This document shows, piece by piece, positions 18,006 to 26,700 of a DNA stretch of 64,000 nucleotides. How positions within the stretch are numbered: position 1 is the stretch's first letter; each line of letters starts with the position of its first letter. The stretch covers positions 1-64,000 of the forward strand of contig NZ_JAUFPR010000003.1 of assembly GCF_030409325.1 (NCBI RefSeq), read 5' to 3'. The position numbers were made by a program, and so were the translations under genes. Under the pieces are notes generated by a model that saw nothing but the letters and a program-made list of their open reading frames with translations, made no database searches and was not told where the DNA came from. This stretch comes from Mucilaginibacter aquaedulcis (GTDB lineage Bacteria; Bacteroidota; Bacteroidia; Sphingobacteriales; Sphingobacteriaceae).

Positions 18006-19004
18006 TTAAAAATTTAACAATCCGGCTTTAACATCTTCAGCCCAGATTTCCAGCCAGGCAGGCTTTATTTGGTTGGCTTTGTTCATCATAGCCTTAAAAC
18101 TCCCAGATTGACGGCCTGGCTTTGAATATATTTTGATGGATTGTAAAACAATATTTGAGGGTGACTGACTCAAAACCAAATCTGCATATTGATTGCCTTT
18201 GTTAAACCAGCTATCATCTGTGAAAGCATAAGCTGCAAACTTAATTTTGCCAGGATACTGTTGGTTTACCCAAGTAGTTAAAGTTTCGGATATTGCACCT
18301 GTATGTTTAGAACCGTAGAGATTGTGAATTGCAAAAGTAAATGTGAAACCTTTAAATACTGTCACATACTCTGATATGATCTTTTGCCAGTTAGCTGTAT
18401 ATCTGTCATTGGTGAAGCCTATCCTTTTTAATTCATCATCTGTACCAATCAAGTCAGCCTCAATTCCGTTAGTATTACTTCCTCCGGTTATGGCAATTGA
18501 GTTTAAAACAGAGCTATATGGTTTGATATCATTGTAAAGTGCAGATAAAAAGGTAAAATATTTATCTATATAATTCGCATTCCACGGGATAGGTGCCGTT
18601 GCTGGAGTTTGCCTTCCATCTTCAACATAGTTGTCACTCTGTTTCCAACTCATTACAGATTGTTGATTACCTAACAACCATTTTGGTGACCATCGCCCTG
18701 GAAGAACCGCGAAATTTACTTTCTTCCCTTTTTTTGCAACAGCATCCAAAACAGAATTAAGCAAACTGAAATTATAAGTATTTAAAGATGGGTTTAATTT
18801 TGACCATCCGATATAATACGTTATACCGTCAACTTTAGGGTTATCAAGGATATCATTAATCTGGTCTAAAGTATAATAGCTTCTTACAATAGCGTAGACT
18901 TTCACTAAAGAAGTTTGATGTTCAATACGAACATTTGGTTTACTAATAGCGTTTAATTGCGCCAAACAAAAAACCAGAACCAATAAAGATCTTATCTTAG
19001 CCAT
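18006..19004 (-). CDS. Secreted protein of the polysaccharide locus, putative TIM-barrel glycosidase
   Basis: A 332-residue protein with a signal peptide (about residues 1-21, ending LNAIS). The pattern resembles a glycosidase TIM barrel: GITYYIGWSKLNPS, a YNFSLLNSVLDAVAKKGKKVNFAVLPGRWSPKWL block as in GH5/GH42-like enzymes, SVLNSIAITGGSN, FTFTFAIHNLYG and a final strand WLEIWAEDV. The acidic residues in the last strand could be catalytic, but I cannot place it in a named family. Lying between the kinase and the polymerase, it may trim or remodel the polymer in the periplasm or outside. The function is inference. Confidence 0.55.
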   Translation of the reverse strand: MAKIRSLLVLVFCLAQLNAISKPNVRIEHQTSLVKVYAIVRSYYTLDQINDILDNPKVDGITYYIGWSKLNPSLNTYNFSLLNSVLDAVAKKGKKVNFAVLPGRWSPKWLLGNQQSVMSWKQSDNYVEDGRQTPATAPIPWNANYIDKYFTFLSALYNDIKPYSSVLNSIAITGGSNTNGIEADLIGTDDELKRIGFTNDRYTANWQKIISEYVTVFKGFTFTFAIHNLYGSKHTGAISETLTTWVNQQYPGKIKFAAYAFTDDSWFNKGNQYADLVLSQSPSNIVLQSIKIYSKPGRQSGSFKAMMNKANQIKPAWLEIWAEDVKAGLLNF

Positions 19005-19030
19005 TTTATTTAAAAATTAAAAGTGTGTAA

Positions 19031-21439
19031 TTAACTTCTTTTAAACAAAGACTTCCACCACGGCAGTTTTACCACTTGTTCATCCATATACTCCCCATAG
19101 CCGTAGCCAGAACCATACCCGTAACCATATCCGTAACCGTATCCGTAATTATTTTCAGCTAAATTAATGTCGTTTACAACAAGGTAAACTTTCTTCATTT
19201 TTCCAGTTTGAACCAGATCCTTTACAATAGAAAGCTGAGATTTGTATGTATAATTCTGCCTTAAAATATACAATGAAACATCAGCATATTTTTCAATCAG
19301 CAATGAATCAGACACAAGGCCTATTGGAGGACTATCGATAACGATATAATCATATTCTTTTTTCAATTGCTCGATCAGCGTTCCTAAACGATCGCTAAGA
19401 AGTAATTCAGCCGGATTTGGAGGAACCGGGCCGGCAGATATCATAAAACAATCAACTCCAAAAAATGTATTTTGTACAATGCTGTCAACTGTTACATTAT
19501 TGGAAATAACGTAATTCGTAAAACCGATCTTTGTATCCATCCCCGCACTTGCAGTAAGTTTAGGCTTGCGAAGGTCAAGTTCCAGCAAAACTACTTTCTT
19601 CCCACTCAACGACAATGTACTGCCCAAATTTAGCGTAATGAAAGATTTACCCTCACCACTCATACTGGATGTTAGTAGTATTACCTGGCTCTTTTCTGAA
19701 CTAATCACATACTGAAGATTAGTTCTTAATGCCCTGAATTGTTCAGAAATCACACTTCTTGAATTGCCAACGGACACAATATTATTTGATTCTGCATTAT
19801 GGCCAATTTCGCCTATAATAGGAACGCTTACCAAGGCTTCAATATCTCTTTTTGAACTAATTCGTGTACGTAAGATATCCCTCAGATATATATAGAAGAG
19901 CGGCAATAATATTCCTGCAAACAAACAAACAATAAAACCTATCACCTTTTTTGACAAAGGCGGCTTATACTCACTCTTTGCTGAATCTATGATTCTCGCT
20001 GTAGAAATTGTTGATGTTTTTGATATTGCTGTTTCTTCACGTTTCTGAAGCAAAAACAAATACAATTGCTCCTTCACTGTTTGTTGGCGGGCGTAATCTA
20101 AATAGATACGGCTCTTGGATGGAACAGTCTTAATTTGCTTAGAAAAGTCTTTGTTTTTGCTTTCCAGTTGTTCCCTGGCAATTACAAGCCCGCTTCTGTA
20201 AGTAACCAGATTTGTCAACAATGCTGCTCTATATTTCTCTAACTGGGAATCCATGTTAGTTAAAACGGGGTTTGCATCCGTAAATGATAATGACTGTTTA
20301 TCTCTTTCAAGCAAAAGTTCATTATATTTTTCCACTGCTGTAGCAAAACCTGCGTCCTGTAAAGTTATTGAGCCTGGTAATGTTTTCTTATTAGATGGAT
20401 TATTTAAATACTTCTCTAAATCGTTCAATACACTTAATTGCAAATTAATGGTACTGAGTTGCTTGTCGTAATCTACCGCACTTCCTATTAATGCCTTTGA
20501 TTGCTCATCTATATCAGCGATATTATTTTGCTTTTTATATTGCTCAAACTGATTCTCAACGCCATTCAACTCTGCTCCCACCAAACTAAGCCTTGTAGTT
20601 ATAAATGCCAGTGTGCTGTCAGCTATCCTAACTTTATCTTCAAGATTTTCCTTTAGGTATTGAGTCATTAAGCCATTCAAAATCGCCTCACCCTTTTTTG
20701 AATTAGAATATTTTAACGATAGGCTAATAGTAGTAGCCGTTTTATCAGTCAAATCGGCTACATAGGCTTTTGTTATTTTTTCTACAGCAGTTTCTGGTGA
20801 AGTGATTTCCATTTGATATCCTTTAGGATCTACCGTAGCATTTCTCTTCGGAATGAAAACCAGCGTGTATTGGCTCAACTTGACACTGTCGCCAAAATTA
20901 ATTGTCTTATTTACTTCATCAATATCATCAAGGTTTTGAATATGTACTTTACCGTTTACTACATCAAGTGCAAATTTCTGTGTGGAAACAGAGTCTTTTA
21001 AGTACTTTATCTTTACATCAAATGGCGCTTCATCATATAATTCGGTGGATTTGAATAACCCCCTTCTGGACAATGTTATATTAAGTTTTAACGTATCAAC
21101 AACCTGGGATATCACAGAACGTGATTTTAATATTTGAACCTCATTCACTGCGTTGTTACTCATACCAAATAAAGAAGCAACATCAGTTAAATCTCCAAGA
21201 CCAGCTTGCCCTCCGCTTGGCGTCTGCTGATTTTGTTGAACGAGCATCATTGAACTGATAGTGTAATCAGTTGTTGTGTATCTAATATATAAAACACCCA
21301 ATACAAAGAACACAATGAAACTCAGAGTAAATAACTTCCAATGAGAAAACACCCTTCCTATTATTCCTTTAATGTCTATTTTTTCCACTCCGTCAACGAA
21401 TTGATTTTGCTGGGGCTCTTTTTTTAGTGATTCACTCAT
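19031..21439 (-). CDS. Polysaccharide co-polymerase with tyrosine autokinase domain (Wzc type)
   Basis: An 802-residue inner-membrane protein. The first membrane segment is near residues 35-53 (LFTLSFIVFFVLGVLYI); a long periplasmic Wzz-like region rich in coiled coil follows; the second membrane segment is near 505-525 (VIGFIVCLFAGILLPLFYIY). The cytoplasmic BY-kinase has Walker A SSMSGEGKSF, Walker A-prime VVLLELDLRKP and Walker B IVIDSPPIG. The C-terminus ends in a tyrosine cluster of alternating Tyr-Gly encoded by a near-tandem hexamer repeat. Such proteins control chain length and export through cycles of autophosphorylation. It follows the wza-like gene by 114 bases. Confidence 0.94.
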   Translation of the reverse strand: MSESLKKEPQQNQFVDGVEKIDIKGIIGRVFSHWKLFTLSFIVFFVLGVLYIRYTTTDYTISSMMLVQQNQQTPSGGQAGLGDLTDVASLFGMSNNAVNEVQILKSRSVISQVVDTLKLNITLSRRGLFKSTELYDEAPFDVKIKYLKDSVSTQKFALDVVNGKVHIQNLDDIDEVNKTINFGDSVKLSQYTLVFIPKRNATVDPKGYQMEITSPETAVEKITKAYVADLTDKTATTISLSLKYSNSKKGEAILNGLMTQYLKENLEDKVRIADSTLAFITTRLSLVGAELNGVENQFEQYKKQNNIADIDEQSKALIGSAVDYDKQLSTINLQLSVLNDLEKYLNNPSNKKTLPGSITLQDAGFATAVEKYNELLLERDKQSLSFTDANPVLTNMDSQLEKYRAALLTNLVTYRSGLVIAREQLESKNKDFSKQIKTVPSKSRIYLDYARQQTVKEQLYLFLLQKREETAISKTSTISTARIIDSAKSEYKPPLSKKVIGFIVCLFAGILLPLFYIYLRDILRTRISSKRDIEALVSVPIIGEIGHNAESNNIVSVGNSRSVISEQFRALRTNLQYVISSEKSQVILLTSSMSGEGKSFITLNLGSTLSLSGKKVVLLELDLRKPKLTASAGMDTKIGFTNYVISNNVTVDSIVQNTFFGVDCFMISAGPVPPNPAELLLSDRLGTLIEQLKKEYDYIVIDSPPIGLVSDSLLIEKYADVSLYILRQNYTYKSQLSIVKDLVQTGKMKKVYLVVNDINLAENNYGYGYGYGYGYGSGYGYGEYMDEQVVKLPWWKSLFKRS
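19091..19150 (-). repeat. In-frame TAY-GGN hexamer repeat encoding a Tyr-Gly tail
   Basis: On the minus strand the 3' end of the kinase gene reads as repeats of TAY GGN, giving NYGYGYGYGYGYGSGYGYGEY. The six-base unit keeps the frame when copies are gained or lost, so slippage would change the number of phosphorylatable tyrosines without breaking the protein. Confidence 0.85.
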
Positions 21440-21553
21440 AATTTAATAAGCATACGTTAGGCAACAAATAAACTATTATAACAATCTCATTTAAAAATCT
21501 AATGTTACAAGCTTATCCTTTGCTGAATTTCAAGGTTTTTGTTTTTCAATAAA

Positions 21554-22372
21554 TTATTTAACTCTGTAAGCTAACACAAGTATAATTGACAGAAGTGCTC
21601 CAGCTAAACTGATATATCTGTTTTGTGAGGCATCTGTAGCATCCGACTTCGCCTTACGAGGTTCTACATAAACTATATCATTTTGTCGCAGATAGTAGTA
21701 GGGAGATGACATCACATCACTTTTCTTTAAATTAAACCTATATGGTGTTTTAGTACCATCAGGATTTTCCCTTATCAAAAGAACGTTTTCTCTTTTTCCG
21801 AAAATCGTAAGATCACCTGCCATCGCAATTGCATCAAGAATACTTACCTTCTCATTTGCCACTATATATTGCCCTGGCTTTAAAACCTCTCCCGTTACGC
21901 TTATTTTAAAATTGGCATATCTCACAATCACATTAGGATCTTTAAAGTATTTACGGGCAAGTGTCCGGATCGTATCGGCCAATTGTGAAGTAGTGTAACC
22001 GATAACCTTAATATCACCAAGTACAGGTAGCTGAACAATACCTTCTTTATTTACAAGATATCCGCTAACAGGAGGAGTGCTAAGAGCAGCAGATGCACCA
22101 ATCGGAGAGGCACCACCAGAAAGCGGCGCGTTAGCGATGTTTATCATTGAAGTAGCCTGAGGGTCAATTGTTTGAATCAGAATTGTCAAGATATCATCAA
22201 CGCGAATAACCGGCTCAACGTACTCAGATTTAGTTATTGCCTTAAGTTGACCGGAATCTGGTATGTCCTGAAAATATTTAATTTTTTTTGAGGAAGAACA
22301 AGAAATAAGGTTACAAGAAAGCAGAGCTATTAACGCAATGAAACATGCATTAAATAAATATTTTTTACGCAT
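21554..22372 (-). CDS. Polysaccharide export outer-membrane lipoprotein (Wza/BexD type)
   Basis: A 272-residue export protein with a lipoprotein signal (LIALLSCNLISC, so lipidation near residue 20-25). The polysaccharide-export domain follows (VEPVIRVDDILTILIQTIDP), then the SLBB-like region GYLVNKEGIVQLPVLGDIKVIGYT, VTGEVLKPGQYI and VSILDAIAMAGDLTIFGKRENVLLIRE. The C-terminal hydrophobic segment (ISLAGALLSIILVLAYRVK) may cross the outer membrane. It heads the minus-strand polysaccharide operon and has its own upstream promoter candidate. It would form the exit channel working with the downstream kinase/co-polymerase. Confidence 0.94.
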   Translation of the reverse strand: MRKKYLFNACFIALIALLSCNLISCSSSKKIKYFQDIPDSGQLKAITKSEYVEPVIRVDDILTILIQTIDPQATSMINIANAPLSGGASPIGASAALSTPPVSGYLVNKEGIVQLPVLGDIKVIGYTTSQLADTIRTLARKYFKDPNVIVRYANFKISVTGEVLKPGQYIVANEKVSILDAIAMAGDLTIFGKRENVLLIRENPDGTKTPYRFNLKKSDVMSSPYYYLRQNDIVYVEPRKAKSDATDASQNRYISLAGALLSIILVLAYRVK

Positions 22373-22449
22373 AAATATTGGATTTCATAGTATTGATACA
22401 GATGTTGTAAAACGTTGCAATATATGCACACTTTTTTACATAACCAATA

Positions 22450-22479
22450 CAAAATTATAATTTTTTTAACGAAATGGAA
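22450..22479 (-). promoter_or_regulatory. Candidate promoter of the polysaccharide operon
   Basis: Minus strand TTTC (about 22480-22477), 19 bases, TAATTTTG (22457-22450), a full match at the -7 element and one base off at -33. Transcription would start about 70 bases before the wza-like gene. Confidence 0.45.
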
Positions 22480-22533
22480 ATAAAATAATCATATGTTAAC
22501 TAAAACATGCTTTTTAGTATAATATTTCAAATT

Positions 22534-22845
22534 TTAGGCTTGTCCCATTGTTCCACCAAAGTTCATGGGAAAGCCAGATGGATCTTGTTGAATTTTAATG
22601 CGGCCGTGTGCGTTTTCAAATTTTTCCAGATTCTCTTCCAATGCTGTTAACAGGCGTTTAGCATGTTCGGGAGTAAGAATAATACGCGATTTTACTTTTG
22701 CTTTGGGTACCCCCGGCATAACCCTGATAAAATCAAGCACAAACTCTGAACTTGAGTGGGTAATTACTGCCAGGTTTGAATAAACACCTTCGGCTATTTC
22801 TTCTGATAATTCAATATTCAATTGATTTTCGTTTTGTTCTTCCAT
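22534..22845 (-). CDS. DUF3467 domain protein
   Basis: A small soluble 103-residue protein. The core YSNLAVITHSSSEFVLDFIRVMPGVPKAKVKSRIILTPEHAKRLLTAL block is the whole DUF3467 family pattern. The N-terminus is acidic (MEEQNENQLNIELSEE) and the tail is glycine/methionine-rich. The biochemical role of the family is not known to me. It follows rpoC at a distance, separated by a terminator and a plus-strand gene, and does not belong to the polysaccharide operon by spacing. Confidence 0.85.
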   Translation of the reverse strand: MEEQNENQLNIELSEEIAEGVYSNLAVITHSSSEFVLDFIRVMPGVPKAKVKSRIILTPEHAKRLLTALEENLEKFENAHGRIKIQQDPSGFPMNFGGTMGQA

Positions 22846-23145
22846 GGGGCCAAAATTACAAAGCCAACTATATAGTATGGCGTTTTAAAAATTAATTTTT
22901 TCTTACCTTTTTATCAAGGTAGCATCTGAAACAATAAAGCAGTGATAAGGTTTTAACTATTTTTCGGTTGGCACAGAAATTGTTTAACGTAAGCGCATTA
23001 AATTTTGTTTTGCTAAAATATCGGGGCTCAAATAATATTAATAAGGTTATTTTAATTAAAAGTTATATTAATATTGCATCGCGTTAATTGCAGTATATTG
23101 CAGCCGGTTTTATAGAGAATGAAAACACAAATGTTAATTGATTAA
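22846..23145. other. Divergent intergenic region
   Basis: Three hundred bases between the minus-strand DUF3467 gene and the plus-strand SHOCT protein. It is AT-rich, with a TAATTTTG box on the minus strand (22858-22851) so close to the DUF3467 start that it would give a nearly leaderless message, but without a good -33 element. I see nothing else. Confidence 0.4.
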
Positions 23146-23508
23146 TTGCAATCCGTGACTATTTACAGCTATTCGGTTTGCATCATCGCCTGGTTAATCC
23201 TCAGTTTAATTATAGGTTTTTCAGGTAAAAAGAAAAAGATCGGTTTTGGGAAATCCTTGCTGATCAGTTTAATCTGTTCGCCCCTTGTTGGGTGGATAGT
23301 TGTATCATTTTCAAAGAATAAAATGTTAAATTCCAATAAACCCGGCAGTACTTTTACTGTAAACGATCAACAAGTACACCCCATGTCGCAAGTGTATGAT
23401 TTGTTAGATGCTCCTCATCAAATTCAACTTTATAAAAACCTGCTTGATTCTGGTGCTATTACACAGCAGGAGTATGATCAAAAGAAAAGAGAGTTTTTAG
23501 ATCTTTAG
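23146..23508 (+). CDS. Small membrane protein with C-terminal SHOCT motif
   Basis: A protein of about 120 residues with two hydrophobic segments (VCIIAWLILSLIIGF and LLISLICSPLVGWIVVSF) separated by a lysine-rich turn (KKKKIGFGK), then a linker and a C-terminal short domain LYKNLLDSGAITQQEYDQKK typical of SHOCT. The start is uncertain: a TTG at 23146 or a GTG at 23155, because an in-frame stop (23143) precedes them and the upstream ATG at 23131 runs into it. SHOCT domains occur at the ends of many unrelated small membrane proteins; no function can be assigned. Confidence 0.65.
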   Translation: MQSVTIYSYSVCIIAWLILSLIIGFSGKKKKIGFGKSLLISLICSPLVGWIVVSFSKNKMLNSNKPGSTFTVNDQQVHPMSQVYDLLDAPHQIQLYKNLLDSGAITQQEYDQKKREFLDL

Positions 23509-23720
23509 TTCGTTCCCACTCCTTACTTACTGACTGTTTAAATTATTTGCCATATGACGGCCTTAGCTGCTCTATGGCGACATTAATAGTCTTAATACCA
23601 CCCTTTACCTATTAAGGTACAACCATAGGCTCTAAAGCGCTGTAAACGATTATTAGGAACTGTCGCGTTTTCACATATGCTATCATTTTTCGCGAATGTA
23701 TTTCCCCAAACCGGGGCGCA

Positions 23721-23757
23721 TAAAAAAAGGCCGCTGTAAACAGCGGCCTTTTTTTAT
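23721..23757 (-). terminator. rpoC operon terminator
   Basis: A perfect 10-bp stem AAGGCCGCTG (23727-23736) with CAGCGGCCTT (23741-23750), TAAA loop, and A/T runs on both sides. It lies about 25 bases after the rpoC stop and ends the long expression operon; its symmetry would also stop plus-strand transcripts. Confidence 0.95.
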
Positions 23758-23773
23758 TTAAAACTTTACAGAA

Positions 23774-26700
23774 TTAAGCTTCTACTTCTTCAGCTTTTGA
23801 AGCCATTAAGCGATCAAATTCCTCTTGTGAGCCTACACGGATATTTTCGTATTCGCGTAAACCTGTACCTGAAGGAATCAGGTGACCAACAATAACGTTT
23901 TCTTTCAAGCCAAGCATTAAGTCTTTCTTACCTGCAATCGCAGCTTCGTTCAGTACTTTGGTTGTTTCCTGGAACGATGCAGCAGAGATAAACGATTTGG
24001 TGCCTAATGAAGCCCTGGTGATACCTTGCAATATCGGGCTTGAAGTGGCCGCAATAGCATCACGTACTTCAACTAACCTTAAGTCCCTACGTTTCAGGAT
24101 AGAGTTCTCATCACGTAACCTTCTTAATGAAACAATCTGACCTGCTTTTAGTGAGGTTGAATCACCTGGCTCAACTACAACTTTTTTGTCAAATATCTCA
24201 TCATTTTCGGTCATGAAATCCCAGCTGTCAACAGCTTCACGCTCAAGGAAACGGGTATCACCTGCATCCTCAATCGATACTTTCTGCATCATCTGGTGAA
24301 CAATCACCTCAAAGTGTTTATCATTGATCTTCACACCCTGTAAACGGTAAACTTCCTGTATACCATTCACCAGGTATTCCTGTACTGCAGCCGGGCCTTT
24401 AATAGCCAGAATATCAGCAGGTGAAATAGAACCATCAGACAACGGCATACCAGCTTTCACAAAGTCATTATCCTGTACAAGGATGTGTTTTGACAATGGA
24501 ACCAGGTATTTTTTAACCTGACCATCTTTTGATTCGATAGTGATTTCACGGTTACCACGTTTAACACCACCTAAGGTTACCACACCGTCAATTTCAGTAA
24601 CTACGGCTGGGTTAGATGGGTTACGAGCTTCAAACAACTCAGTTACACGTGGTAAACCACCCGTAATATCCCGGGTTTTACCAGTTGAACGAGGAATTTT
24701 AGCAATAACCTGCCCTGTTTGTAGTTTTTCACCTTCTTCAACAGCAATGTGAGCACCTACCGGAATGTTATATCCTTTGATTACATTACCTTTTGTATCA
24801 GTAATTTGAATGGCAGGGTTTTTAGTTTTATCCCTGGTATCAATAATTACCTTTTCGCGGTGACCTGTTTGCTCGTCAGATTCTTCACGGAAAGTGATAC
24901 CTTCTAATACGGCATCAAATTGTGTTAAACCTGCAAACTCAGATATGATAACCGCGTTGTACGGATCCCATGAACAGATACGGTCGCCTTTGGTAATTTT
25001 GCTGCCATCTTTGATATAAAGGTATGAGCCGTATGGAATGTTGTTGGTAACAATTACTTTGTTGCTTCCTTCTTCTACAATACGGAACTCACCTGAACGG
25101 CCCAATACTACATCAACTTCACCTTCTTCGGTTTTGTATTGAACAGTACGAACGTTTTCAAATTCAATGATACCATCAAACCTTGCATTGATCTGTGATT
25201 CAGCAGCAATGTTTGATGCGGTACCACCCACGTGGAACGTACGTAATGTTAACTGTGTACCCGGCTCACCGATTGACTGTGCAGCAATTACACCTACAGC
25301 CTCGCCTTTTTGCACGCGTTTACCGCTTGCAAGGTTACGGCCGTAGCACAATGCGCACACGCCACGTTTGCTTTCGCATGTTAATACCGAACGTATTTCA
25401 ACTCCTTCAAGCGGAGAATTCTCAATTTTCTTGGCCACTTCTTCAGTAATGTCCTGACCGGCTCCTGCCAACAATTCGTTGGTAATAGGGTCATGCACAT
25501 CATGTAAAGAAGTACGACCTAAAATACGATCATATAATGGCTCAACAATATCCTCATTATCTTTTAATGCTGTTGTATAGATACCTCTTAAAGTACCGCA
25601 ATCAACCATTCCAACAATCATATCCTGGGCAACGTCATGCAACCTACGGGTTAAGTAACCAGCATCAGCTGTTTTCAACGCCGTATCCGCCAAACCTTTA
25701 CGGGCACCGTGAGTAGAGATAAAGTATTCCAATACTGACAAACCTTCTTTAAAGTTTGAAAGGATCGGGTTTTCGATGATCTCACCACCTGAACCTGATT
25801 TTTGAGGTTTAGCCATCAAACCACGCATACCTGCAAGCTGACGGATCTGCTCTTTAGAACCACGGGCACCTGAATCAAGCATCATGTACACCGAGTTAAA
25901 GCCTTGATTATCGTTACTCAGGATGTCCATCACATTCGCGGTTAAGCGGTTGTTGATACGTGTCCAGATATCGATGATCTGATTGTAACGCTCGTTGTTG
26001 GTAATGAAACCCATGTTATAGTTGTTCATTACTTCTTCAACCTGTTTAGAGGCTGTTTCAATCAGCGTAACTTTTTCAGCTGGGATATTGATATCTTTCA
26101 GGTTAAATGATAAACCACCCTGGAATGCCATTCTGAAACCTAATTCCTTAATATCATCAAGGAACTGGGCCGCACGTGCCATACCGGTAATTTTCACCAC
26201 CTCACCAATAATATCACGAAGTGATTTCTTGGTCAGCAATTCGTTAATATAACCTACTTCAACCGGTACATGCTGGTTAAACAACACGCGGCCTACAGTA
26301 GTATCAATAATTTTGCTTACAATGCTACCATCTTTTTCTTTAGCAAAAGCTTTCACTTTGATAAAGGCGTGCAGGTCAAGTTTCTTCTCGTTATAGGCGA
26401 TAATTACTTCTTCTGCAGAGTAGAAAGTTAAACCTTGTCCTTTAACAACGCGGGTTTCATCAGTTTTACGGCCTTTGGTTATGTAGTACAAACCAAGCAC
26501 CATGTCCTGAGATGGAACCGTGATAGGCGTTCCGTTGGCAGGGTTCAAAATGTTGTGCGATGCAAGCATCAAAATCTGGGCTTCCAAAATTGCCGCGTTA
26601 CCAAGTGGTACGTGAACGGCCATCTGGTCACCGTCAAAATCCGCGTTGAAGGCGGTACAGGTTAACGGGTGCAACTGGATAGCTTTACCTTCAACCAATT

